A DNA stretch of 64,000 bases. It comes from Euphorbia lathyris. Its lineage: Eukaryota; Streptophyta; Magnoliopsida; Malpighiales; Euphorbiaceae. Both the position numbers and the translations under genes were made by a program. Shown here in pieces: positions 33,710 to 43,850 of this stretch. Numbering within the stretch: the first letter of the stretch is position 1; each line of letters starts with the position of its first letter. The DNA lies in NCBI RefSeq assembly GCF_963576675.1, contig NC_088914.1, positions 87,418,441-87,482,440 on the forward strand, written 5' to 3'. A model generated the notes under the pieces. The model was not told where the DNA came from and did not search any database. It saw nothing but the letters and a program-made list of their open reading frames with translations.

Positions 33710-36700
33710 TTAGGAGGGAAATGATGGTTGCCAGTGAAGTGTTTGTCCAGCAGACATTGGAATGATATCTCCAAATGAGAATGAGAAAGAGTCAGGCACC
33801 TTCCAGGGAGTCTTGGTTAGTTTGATCTTTGATGTGTTTCTTGGAAGTCCATAGAAGTCTGGTCCGTTGAAGCTTGTAAATGCCTCTAGCTTATCAAGTG
33901 CACCAGCCTATAAATTAATACACAACAATATTGAATCAAGTTCAATGGAATTGAAGGGAGCTATTTGAGGGAAAAACATACTGAGCTTCAATCTTTTCCC
34001 ACATTGGTGGGAGATAAACCTACTCTCTAATTGATGCTGTATAAATTAACAACTACTTCGTTCATAACAAGTATGGGGATTGCTCCGGCTTGGCCTTTGT
34101 GGGGGCTGCTGACTTGGACCTTGGAAAAATGCTATACCGTAAAATTAACCTCAGCAACCAAGGAGTAAATCCTTGGAAAAATGCTATGCGGTTAAATACC
34201 CTAAGCAACCAAGGTTTAGTTTGGTAACGCGGCTCTTACTCGGTTGAAATATACTCGAGCTGTTGAGCTTCCCCTCCAAATTAGTGTAATTTTTTCTAGT
34301 TTACAAAATTTGTAATGCAGCTTTAATCGAAAGAACACTCTATGTAAAATTACCTCTTCAAAAACCTTGGCATAAAGTGAAAGGGCAACTGGAGCATTGT
34401 AAATTCCAGCACATCCACAAACACATTCTTTTCTCATCCTTTCATGAGGAGCACTATCAGTCCCAAGGAAAAACCTTCTGTTGCCACTGGTCACAGCTAA
34501 AGCAATTGCTTCTCCTACACGAGACATAATGTTAAACGTAACATGATAAGTGCAGCATTTTATATTTTTTATAGGAAAAAAAACATCTTCAAACCCCTGA
34601 TATTTTCAATGTTATTGATTGAACCTCTAATCTTTCAATTTGACACACAGAGCCCTCAATCAATCAAATTATAAATTGGTGGATGGAAAAATCATTACCA
34701 GCAGGCTGTTGGCGCCAACATTATTAAACCCATGTTTGTCAAATTAGTTAGCTGTGAACACTAACTAGTTCAGTTAAAAAACCGTTACTCTTTTCATCTG
34801 CGTTTGAAATTATATATTTTACAATTCCAAATAAGATTTTTACAATTTTGTTATAACAACATTAAAAAAAAAAAAAAAGGGCGGCCCGGTCGCATTACGC
34901 GTCCCCGCTGAACGAGGGTCCGGGGAGGGGTCCCACCACAAGGGTGTATTGGGGGCAAGCCTTCCCTTGCCAATTTAATTGGCAAGAGGCCGCTCCTAAG
35001 ACTCGAACCCGTGACCTCTGGTCACACGACAACAACGTTTTACCGTTAAAAGTGCAATTTCTGAATGCAGGTGAAATGAATAACGTTCCGATACCCGAGA
35101 TTTATATTCAAAGCCGACTTTTCTGATTATTGGGGACTTAATGTGCAATTATAAATGATCAAAGGCTCAATATGATCAATTGAAAAATCAAGGGCTTAAT
35201 CAACAAAAATCGAAAAGATCAGCAATTTCAAAATGTTTTTTTATTATTATTTTTGTATTAATCTAACTACATGTTGTACATATATCAAACAAATAAATAA
35301 CTTTCTATGACAAAAGCATTCAAATGTTTGGTGTTTCTGTGCTATATGTTAAATCAGCCTACTCATGTATTATATACTTTTGTGACAATAATGGGTTACA
35401 TTTAAAATAATGCGACTAGCCAGGACATTTAGCATTTGAAACTCTTCCTAAAAGATGGGTATGGCACGTACTGTGGGTTTCTCTCTTGAGTACAGGAAGG
35501 CAATAATTATGAGGTTGCAATCCTCCTTGGAATAGAGCATTTCTATTCAGAAGAAGATGCTGAGGAGTGACCGTTGCCGCCACAAAAGCTACAAGATTGG
35601 ATAAAAGTTAGATGTACATTCATTGATAAATAACAGGGGAAAGTACAAAAACATATCTCATGGTTTCAGGCATTTGCAAAAGCGTTCAAATGGTTTAGAA
35701 GTTTGCAAACACGAACCTAAAGTTTCCCCATTGGCAAAGACAGACTCTTCATCAAAACCATCACTAACAAATAAGAATTTTAGTCATTTTATTATTATTT
35801 TTCTTCTTTAAAATGTTATTTTTTGTTAGGATGGGTACATATGTGATGGAAAAAACTGCTAAAGTTTTGCTTTGAATGTTTGCTACGTAGGCCAATTTTA
35901 GACAATTATAGTGAGAAGTTAATCTTTGCAAATGAAAGAACCCTCAGACCTGTATTTGCAAACTTTTAACAGTACAAACGTCTTGGCAGATGTGTGAAAC
36001 CACAAGAAATAATTTTGTACTTCACGCTAAATAATGTGGAACCAACACCAAAATGATACATGGGGCACCAATTACAGACTTACTCAATGGAACTAACTAA
36101 ACATACCTTCATCACAAGATTCAACAAACCTAGCAGCATCCATTGTAGTAATATGCTCCATTACAACCTTCAGTCGTGGAAGCCTTTGGATCAATGGACG
36201 TAGAATAGTGTCAATGAAAACCTTTTCACGATCGAATACATCAACATTAGGATCTGTGACCTCTCCATGAACCTATAGAACGAGTTATGCACCCATAAGA
36301 AAGTCAATTCGAATTATGCATAGTTGTTAAATGTGTGCCTGAGGCAGGCCTAAGGCTCCAGGTGCCTAAGGCACTAGGCCAAGTGCCTTAGCAGCCTCAA
36401 AGATGGGCAAGGCGTGCCTAGCCGAATTTATAAGAGACATGCCATGGGGCACCTAAATGTTACATGTGTTTTTTTAGAGTTTTAATATCCACCATTGGAA
36501 TAGACACATCTGATCTCCAAAATAAACAACTAAAAAGGAAAGAAAGACTTTGAAGACACACAAATAAACAACGGGGGAAAAAGAGAGAGAAAAGCAGATA
36601 ATGGAAAAAACATGTGCCTTTAATAACTATGCCTTTAAGAGTGCACATAAAAGTAAACACATTAAAACTACACCAGTGAGAAGCCAAGAATCATTTCAAG

Positions 36701-37703
36701 CTTTTTCCTCTGCTTCTATTACCCTAGAATGTTTCTGACAAGAACATTTCATCTCCATCACCATATCCACCGCCACTTCATTGTCTCGACCATTTCTTTC
36801 AAAAAAAAAAATATAATCATCTTCTATATTCATCTAAAGTAAGAGTCTATATACATAATATTGTTCCATTTTCTAAAATATCAACATGTATAACCCAAAC
36901 AATATGGAGTTATATCTGCAAAAAAGTGATAAATGCATACCTACTCTCATTACAATGCTAAACAAAAACTTGAATCAAGTAGTCAACAACCTTTTTAATT
37001 TTTTTGCATCAGCAAAAACAGTGTAAAGAAACTAAATACGGTAAAATTACCAGCAGAGGCATACTTTGTTCAACCATCTCCTCAAGCACAGGAAGACATT
37101 TCCCCAAAAGATCAGTAACACCATCTTGAGAATTTGTTGTAGCACCAGCTGGATACAACTTCACTGCAAAAACTACTCCGCTCCTTCCTGTTAATCAGTA
37201 TTTAAAATTAAATGATTAACTCAAAATACTCAGTTGGATGAAATAGAAGGAATCTACCATATAAATTGTATGTAAGTTTAATTTTCATGATAAAAAAAAC
37301 AAATAGCAAGCACTAGTCTGTCAAAGAAACCGAACTTATCAGATTCCATATTAGAAACTAAACGTACTTGCAAGCTTGATCTCCTCTGGACTTGTTGTAT
37401 CAGTCAAGTAAAGTGTCATAAGTGGAGTAAAATTGCTATCAGATGGCAATGCTTTCAATATAGATTCACGGTAAGCTACAGCAGCCGCAGTGGTTGTAAT
37501 AGGAGGTCTCAAATTCGGCATCACAATTGCCCTTCTAAAGTGACTAGCACTATAAACGAAAAACCCATTAGAAGATGAACTAGACAAAATCACATGAACC
37601 AACATACTCCAAATATGAACCTGTGAGGCACAACAGCTTGCAGAAGTTCACCATCTCGAAGGTGAAGATGCCAATCATCCGGTTGTGTAAGAGTGAGTTC
37701 CAT
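33710..37703 (-). CDS. PYR4: Dihydroorotase (pyrimidine biosynthesis), seven coding exons of the conserved domain
   Basis: Closes carbamoyl-aspartate to dihydroorotate, the third step of de novo pyrimidine synthesis; plant enzymes act in an organelle. Exons on the minus strand: 37703-37621, 37549-37368, 37187-37051, 36272-36107, 35588-35472, 34514-34354 and 33907-33710. All borders are GT/AG and all phases agree. The sum is 1044 nt, 347 residues plus stop, about the size of bacterial PyrC. Metal and substrate residues are present: HLHLRD near the start, the carboxylatable Lys in [10 protein letters not shown], His in PLLVHGE, His in VVMEHITT, and Asp/His in [12 protein letters not shown] at 37703 opens [18 protein letters not shown]. 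The exon is open 21 codons further upstream, so a longer transit-peptide form is likely. No damage is seen, so this is the functional copy; partial last exons lie at 16.1 and 18.0 kb. Confidence 0.95.
33997..34289 (+). ncRNA. snRNA-like RNA gene, copy G, inside the last dihydroorotase intron
   Basis: USE variant TCCCACATTG (33997-34006), TATAAATT (34040-34047) at 33-bp spacing, core from GGGGATTGCTCC (about 34075), and 3' box CAAATTAGTGTAA (34277-34289), which fits CA(N)4AGTNNAA. It is antisense to PYR4 and fills most of the intron between 34353 and 33908. An internal duplication of the CCTTGGAAAAATGCTAT segment makes it longer than copy B. Confidence 0.6.
34866..35062 (-). mobile_element. 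Au-type SINE
   Basis: On the minus strand a tRNA-like head carries an A-box region (aacggtaaaacg) and the B box GGTTCGAGTC, followed by gcggcctcttgcc and a tail ending gcggggacgcgtaatgcgac and GGGCCGCCCTTTTTT. This is the layout of the widespread plant Au SINE. It lies in the intron between exons 35472 and 34514 of dihydroorotase. The head is slightly degenerate. Confidence 0.85.
35636..36024. mobile_element. MULE-like MITE in a dihydroorotase intron
   Basis: The ends ggggaaagtacaaaa and ttttgtacttcacgc are imperfect inverted repeats, with catggtttca/tgaaaccac inside. The flanks taaataaca and taaataatg look like a 9-bp duplication with two differences. Located between exons 36107 and 35588. 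Confidence 0.6.
36320..36630. mobile_element. Small foldback element in a dihydroorotase intron
   Basis: The ends atagttgttaaatgtgtgcc and ggcacatgtt-containing reverse counterpart (aataactat at 36622-36630) are inverted. The left part is packed with gcctaaggc-type palindromes (36345-36400). No target duplication was identified. Confidence 0.45.
36631..37050. other. Intron sequence of dihydroorotase
   Basis: AT-rich intron between exons 37051 and 36272. Nothing else recognised. Confidence 0.6.
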
Positions 37704-37766
37704 CTTCGATGCTTTGCACTCCAATTTTCTAGACCTTCCAATATTTGGGTATGGAAATTTCAATGT
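37621..37766 (-). other. Dihydroorotase exon carrying the conserved ATG, with in-frame 5' extension
   Basis: After an acceptor (ttttgtag) the exon is open in frame for 21 codons (LKFPYPNIGRSRKLECKASK) before MELTLTQ. The Arg/Lys/Ser-rich, acid-poor composition suits the end of an organelle transit peptide. This argues that the natural start codon is in an upstream exon. Confidence 0.6.
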
Positions 37767-38693
37767 CTACAAAATCAAAGATATCACTGGAGTAAAATTT
37801 TAAAATGTGAGTCAGAAATATACAATTTAATAGAAAGAAAAAGGAAAACCAATGCCGGAAAAGAGATTGACACTTACTTTACAAGGTAGAACACAAGTGC
37901 TTATCATTTTGAGTCAGTTAAGCTCTTGTTTGGTCAATAACTCCAACAGGTGGCGGGCGCTCTTGTTTGGTCAATAACTGGCGGACGTTTGTTATCTTTT
38001 AGGGAAGAAGAGATTAATAAATGGATTAGAGATCAGAGCATTGAACAATGAATTATTATGGAACTTCTATAAACATGGCGCAGTCAAGCTAACAATTTGC
38101 TAGTCGATCAAAAACCAAAAGAATCTCACAAATCTCAATAGATGGAAATTGCTTGTCTGATCCGTACAAAAAACCTTAAGAAGAAAAGCTAATATTCTTT
38201 TTCTGCATTTGTCTACTATCATAGCATACATTTGATAGGAGAAGTAAAAAACAAGAAACAGCAAACATGTGTTCTGGAAATACAACACTAAACAATCTAT
38301 AGTTCTATAGTTGTATAAACTTGGATTATAGAACTACTTCTAAAATATATATATAGAAATCAGTTCATCTGAGAGTTTTGTGGTATCATATGAAAGCAGC
38401 TGTGATGAACATCTTACTCCAGAGGGTAATGTAGTTTGAAATGTTAACATTCAATAAAACAGCATAATCATTTGGCTTGTAATATTAAAACAGCTTCTCA
38501 TAACAAATAATGGATATATAAATAAATCAATGGAGAAAGAACCAAAAAGTAGGGAATAACAGACCAAAAAGGTTAATTCTTTCAGCTGAATGACTCAATT
38601 GACTCTTCTTACTAAATTTAATGGTTTATGATGGTGGTGGAGCTATCATGAATAGGATTCAGGACCTTGGGCCTGCATTTAGAGAAATTAAAC
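37767..38693. other. Upstream intron of dihydroorotase
   Basis: Non-coding. A tandem repeat with unit ctcttgtttggtcaataact lies at about 37922-37979. Confidence 0.45.
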
Positions 38694-38814
38694 TTTCGGA
38701 CGAGAATTCTCTCTGTGTAAGGATTCAGCGATGAAGAAAGTGAAAAAGAATGAAGAAGAAAACATCAATTCTGCAATTTTGTGAAGTAGAAGGGAGAGAG
38801 TTTATGCTAGACAA
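38694..38814 (-). other. Candidate first coding exon of dihydroorotase (transit peptide)
   Basis: After a good acceptor (ttacctctacag) comes a pyrimidine-rich leader and an ATG at 38765-38763 opening MFSSSFFFTFFIAESLHREN, 24 codons to AAA at 38694. The phase and composition fit the exon at 37766, which would give about 392 residues in total. The weak point is the donor, AAA followed by GTTTAA, which is not a strong plant donor. Alternative starts are possible. Confidence 0.35.
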
Positions 38815-38996
38815 CTGTAGAGGTAAAATTGGAAAGTAGTATTTTATTGTTGATACAAACAACAGCTGATTCCTTATAAAACACTAATCAACAGCTCTTT
38901 TTTTCTTTCTAACCAAACAGGTTCATATCTCTAGGATTGAAACAGCAAACAGTAGATAGGAAAACAGGAAACAAACACCCACGCATAGTTGATTGT

Positions 38997-39609
38997 TGTT
39001 AGAATCGTACGAGTCACGAGTCGATTCGTACGATTCGTACGATTCGATTCGATTCATGAAGAATTCGAGTCGTATCTATGGTACGACTCGGAAGCTTCAT
39101 GAATCGGCGGAGTCACTACCGATTCGGCCGATTCATCGAGTCACCGAGTCACCCGAGTCGGTCAATTCAGGCCACCATTTAAAAAAAAATCAATTTTTAA
39201 CAACTAAAAAATGTACAGCAGAAGAAGATGACTATTCACTTTACAAAAACAAAACAAAAAAACGTACACATGAAATACAAATAGTTTCAATTAGATGACT
39301 CTTCACTCTACAAATTCCTACACCTTCCCTCTTCTTTTCTATTTATTTATTATTATCTTCTTCTACTCTTTATTCTTTCTATTTTCCATGTTCTGCCTGT
39401 CTCTACTTTCTTTTATAACTTGATATAATTTCTATTTAGATATTAAATTGCATTTTTGGACTAATATTTAAAGTTAAATATGATTAATATTTTATTTTTT
39501 ATAGCATTTTTGAATTTGATCCGAATCTTACGATTCGATTCGATTCACGAGTCCCGATTCGTAAAATGAGATTTCGGGTCACGAGTCGAATCTCGATTTA
39601 ACAACTACA
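38997..39609. mobile_element. GATTCG-rich foldback element in the dihydroorotase 5' intron
   Basis: The left side (gttgttagaatcgtacgagt and many gattcg/cgagtc copies to 39170) and the right side (39515-39609, ending tttaacaac) are inverted and share acgagtcgattcg-type sequence. The interior is AT-rich. No clear target duplication, so the type is uncertain. Confidence 0.55.
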
Positions 39610-41255
39610 CGTAATAAAAAAAAAAAAAAAATCTCCATCTAATATATGCAATGCAAATTAACTTTACAATGCGAATTAACTTTACAGATCAATACTATCA
39701 AGAAAGGAACTATATAAACTGAAATCAGATGATTTTGATCCACTATTGAAGAAGGTAAGATGTCAAATACAAGTCATTCTCTAATAATCTAATAAAAAAT
39801 AGAAAGATAAAGTTAGTAAAAGCATATTTCATTTTGATGATCACTTTATTGAGCTGTACAAGAGTAGGCTTCTCTTTTGTACTCCTTATTCCTGGTAATT
39901 GAATTCAATCATGCATCAATTATATCCAGAAATGAACAAATGGAAGTTTCTTCATAATTTTGGTTTTTGTTTTTTGATAAGCACTAAAATAGGCTACCCT
40001 CAAAAATATATGGCTTGATTAGTAATTAGTTTTATTTCTTAAAATTTTGAATTTCTAACAAAGTAAAAATCATTTTGAGTAGATGTTTTTGAGTTTCAAT
40101 AAGTTGTATGAGGTTTACCCCGATTACTATAACTTGGCTTTGAAGTGAACATGCAGAGTTTGAGCCAACAGTCAACCGCTCTAATCTTCTATTAACTAAT
40201 TGAAGTTTGTTTCTCATAACCTTTCTTTTTCTTTTACCTAGAGGAAAGTATGCCTCACTTAATTTTGATCTCTGGTAGTATAGTTTTTCAGGTTTTGCTT
40301 CTTTAATTCAGGTGGTTTTTAAAATCTCCCAGATTCTATCAGATCTGGCAGGATCAGAGGTTGCAAAGCTGCTTTCAAGCAGTTGCAAAGCTGCTTTCAA
40401 GCAGCTGTAATGACACTCGCTGAAGTTGAAAATGGAGCAAGTATAGGCAGACATCCAATTTCCCTCGTCTGACTTCTAAACCAGGTATTCATTCCCTGGA
40501 CATATTAGTCTGAACCCTTTGCTGCAGCATTCTATTCAATCAATACAATGCCATCCAAAAATTTAAATCTCATTTCTCCAAACGAAAAAGACATATAGAT
40601 CTAGTTTCCCCAAATTATTCAACACTAAAAAATTTGGCTGCCTATCTTATGTGCTTTATAAGACTATTTAACACAAAGTACATAATATTATTTGGACTCC
40701 ACTCCACCTGTACTTCACATAGACAACAGTTCTACTACAAACACAGGCTTAAAGCATTATTCGGCCCCTGAAGTATAAAAAATGTTGGTGTTTCCATCCT
40801 GGCCTATGAACAAACAAAGGGATGTGAAAAACTTAACAAGAGGACCGTGCATTTGCAAAATGGAAATACAGGTTCAGTTTGATCATTATGTGCAAAGACA
40901 TTGAAAACAGTAGCTTGACATCTTCATCTTCTTTGAGGACATCGATTTTGTTTGTGTTTGAAGACACAGTGGTAGAGAAGTCCAAGAAAAGGCAGATTGG
41001 GTTTGACATGATAATAACGGAATTGGTGAAATGATTAAAGTAAATCAATGTCTTATATTAATGCATAAACTTCAACAAAACTTGAAAAATCAAATAGAAA
41101 CTAAAGCAATTACAAACAAAAGTTCAAAACCAAAAACAGGAACACCAATTAAGAAAAAAAAGATCTGTAATTACCTTAATGAAATCAATTCCTGAGTTGA
41201 GATTTGATTTGATTTCAGTTTTCTTCCTTCGAAATTTTTGTTACGATTGATATAC
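39610..41255. other. Non-coding, probably 5' intron of dihydroorotase
   Basis: No conserved protein. A perfect 22-bp tandem duplication starting ttgcaaagctgctttcaagc lies at 40361-40404 and falls inside a short minus-strand Met-start frame of about 46 codons (40470 downwards). Nothing else recognised. Confidence 0.4.
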
Positions 41256-41430
41256 CTGCAATTTGTGAGAAGATTTAAAGGGAGATAGCAAAACCGCTGA
41301 ACATTGAGCTCAAAGGAGATGGGGAAAAAGAACAGAACCAACTGCGATTTTGTGAGTATAGTGAGGTTCAGTTGATGGCATGTGCAGCACACGCACGCCA
41401 AAGGATTTGTGAATTGACGGAGAAACCGCC
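41256..41430 (-). other. Probable 5' UTR exon of dihydroorotase
   Basis: On the minus strand this is pyrimidine-rich, non-repetitive sequence without a usable ATG frame, ending in GCAG followed by GTATAT (donor at 41255-41254). A second possible donor (aag/gtaatt) lies near 41174. Connection to the downstream exons is inferred from orientation and the absence of another gene. Confidence 0.4.
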
Positions 41431-41453
41431 GCCGGTTAGGGTATTATTGTATA

Positions 41454-41459
41454 CATATA
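41454..41459 (-). promoter_or_regulatory. TATA-like element of dihydroorotase promoter
   Basis: Minus-strand tttTATATGtatac lies about 25-30 bp upstream of the proposed leader. A MULE-type element begins only 20 bp further upstream, at 41479. Confidence 0.4.
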
Positions 41460-41478
41460 AAAATTAGAATTTAATTAA

Positions 41479-42788
41479 GGGAAAAGTATAAAAATAAACC
41501 TTGTGGTTACGTCCATTTTCGAACAACACCCATGTGGTTTAAAAGTTTGTAAAGTGGTATTATGTACTTCATTCCTTTAGCAAACACATACCAAATTGAC
41601 TAACGGTGTTAAAAGTCAAAGGAAAAAGAGTTAATTTGGTCCTTATATTTATTTATTTTTATAAATTAATCCCCTTATTATCTGATTATCACAAACAACC
41701 CTCAAAATAAAAAATAAAAATCAAATATGTCATCTTCTCCATCTCTTTTTTTTTTCTTAGAGATCAGCAAACAATCTGCATACCAAACTTAAAAATAAAC
41801 TTGATCATATAAAATCACGATGGATTTACTCCATGAAAAGGCAGATAATAAAACTGTTTGTTTGCAAACTTTCAAATCATACAAACAGAAAGATTTACGA
41901 ATATACTGCAATCCATCAGCGCAAAGGCGCTCAAGATATAAATCAATGCAATCTGTTAAGAATGGCAGCTTAGAACTCAAAAATTGACCCATTCACTCGT
42001 AGATCAAGCGCATATTATATAGATTTGATACATATATGTACAAATCCAATACTTTCAATCACGCAAATCAAGGTGAAAAAAATCAGAGATCGACACATGT
42101 AGAATTCAAAATTGTGAATCAATGTCTACGATCAAGACATTAGAAACCATAATCCTGATAGAAACAATCAACAATTGAACAAAGAGAAAGAACACCTGAA
42201 TTGTAAGCACTGAGCAAGAGATCAGATAGAAATGAAAGGAAACAATAGGAAAGTATCAATTTAAGAAGGAAATGAGAGGATATGAGGATGGAGAAACAGA
42301 AGAAAGTTACCTGAAAGAAGAGCCAAGAGCAAATATGAGATCGTAATTGTTTGCTGATCACGTTTATTTTTCTTGTTAATCTTCAAAATGGTTAGGCTAT
42401 AGAGACAACAAGAGAGTATAAGTGTCATTAAATTGAAAACATGGAAATTCAATTGATTTTAGAGAGAGAAATTAACAAAGATGAGAGAGAAGAGAGGAAA
42501 TAAGAAAAAAAAAATTAAAGAGAGATGGAGAAGATGGTATATTTGATTTTTATTTTTTATTTTGGGGTTTGTTTGTGATAATTAGATAATAAGGGGGTCA
42601 ATTTATAAAAATAAATAAATATAAGGATCAAATTAACTATTTTTCCTTTGACTTTTAACACCGTTAGTCAATTTGGTATGTGTTTGCTAACGGAATGAAG
42701 TACATGGTACCATTTTGCAAACTTTTAAACCACATGGATGTTGTTCGAAAATGGGTATAACCACAAGGTTTATTTTTATATTTTTCCC
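41479..42788. mobile_element. MULE-type element with ~270-bp TIRs next to the dihydroorotase promoter
   Basis: The ends GGGAAAAGTATAAAAATAAA and its reverse at 42788 start long inverted repeats (about 270 bp, containing ccttgtggtt and cattttcgaacaac). The 9-bp duplication tttaattaa lies at 41470-41478 and 42789-42797. No transposase in the interior. Confidence 0.88.
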
Positions 42789-42797
42789 TTTAATTAA

Positions 42798-43464
42798 ATT
42801 GTAGTTTAGGGTTTAATAAAATTAGTAATATCCTACAAAGGCGGATTTGGAGGAAATCAGAGTTTTGGATCACTTTTATAGGTATTGACTAGTCAAACCT
42901 CTAATATTGGTATTCAGTGGCGGAACCAAAGTCTCATATGACTCAAATATTGAACAACAAAAATTTTAATAAAGTTTGTTTTAGGCCCGGTCGCATTACG
43001 CGTCCCCGCTGAGCGAGGGTCCGGAGAGGGGTCCCACCACAAGTAAACTTCATTTGGAGACTAACAAAACAATGGCAATCTTTACTTTCTTTCTTGTTCT
43101 CTTCTTGCTATGACATGAAAAATTCAAATGCTTCTTCTGAATTCTGATATGCTATATTTCTATTGATTTTACAAATTACAATAAAGTTGAAAACAAAATA
43201 CTTGATTTACATACAAAGGTTCTTTAATCCTTCAATTAAGTAAAAACACCAACACCATTCAATTAAGCAAAAACACCAACAGCAAAAAAATACTTGCCTA
43301 AGATATTAAGCAAAAATACTTTAAGCCTTCAATTAAGCAAAAACACAAACAACATTCAACTTCAATCAAGCATTCAATTAAGCCTTCATATTCAATTACG
43401 CTTTTATCATCAGCATTCAAAGAACAATTAAGCTTTCCCTTCATATTCAATTGAGATTACTAAC
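42798..43464. other. Non-coding stretch with ttcaattaagc repeats
   Basis: Between about 43220 and 43450 the unit ttcaattaagcaaaaacacc recurs in degenerate form. Apart from the SINE scrap at 42985-43042, nothing else was recognised. Confidence 0.5.
42985..43042 (-). mobile_element. Au-type SINE tail fragment
   Basis: Matches the 3' part of the SINE at 34.9 kb (ggcccggtcgcattacgcgt and cgagggtccgg) and is truncated before the tRNA-like head. Confidence 0.75.
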
Positions 43465-43640
43465 CTGCCTGACCGTTGGAGATGATTTCTATTTCCGTCG
43501 AAGAAAAGAGAAGGTTGCGGTGGTTGAGGGAGCGGCGCCGGCGGTGGAGGCAACTGGTAGCCAGTGGAGTGGCGCAAGAGAAGAGCGCTCTCTCTCGCAC
43601 TTGCGATTTCTCTCGCAATAACGCAAATAAAACTCGATTG
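43465..43640. other. GC-rich exon-like segment, gene unknown
   Basis: Unlike its AT-rich flanks, this piece is rich in gccggcgg, ctctctctcgc and cgcaat motifs. On the minus strand it looks like a leader or first exon ending caacggtcaggcag followed by GTTAGT, a possible donor. On the plus strand a frame from 43476 is strongly basic (RRLRWLRERRRRWRQ). Neither resembles a known protein. It may be the first exon of a gene now disrupted by the copia insertion at 43851. Confidence 0.3.
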
Positions 43641-43850
43641 AAAATTTACGGGGTGTTTGTTAGAGGGGATAAAGATACGAGGATAGGGATAAAAAAACTG
43701 AGACGCGTTATCCCATGTTTGTTTTAGAGATAGATTAGAGAGATAAGAACGGGATATGAGTCTTATCTCTCAAATCCTATATCCAAGAGGGGGTGGTATA
43801 AGGAGGCGGGATAAGCTCTTGGGATTTTAATAGGATGGAAAAGTCCATCT
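43641..43850. repeat. Truncated MITE next to the copia LTR
   Basis: Begins acggggtgtttgttagaggg and carries ggataag/cttatc inverted motifs typical of a terminal region. The partner end is missing because the LTR starts at 43851. Confidence 0.4.

Noticed and set aside
14706..34289. Assigning the RNA family to RNase MRP RNA, telomerase RNA, 7SL, U3 or U1-U6
   Set aside because: The conserved sequence hallmarks I know for these are absent, and the 33-bp USE-TATA spacing and 3' box point to Pol II and not Pol III; no telomere template seen.
34866..35062. tRNA gene (B box GGTTCGAGTC)
   Set aside because: The tRNA-like part continues into an Au SINE body and tail and does not fold as a full tRNA.
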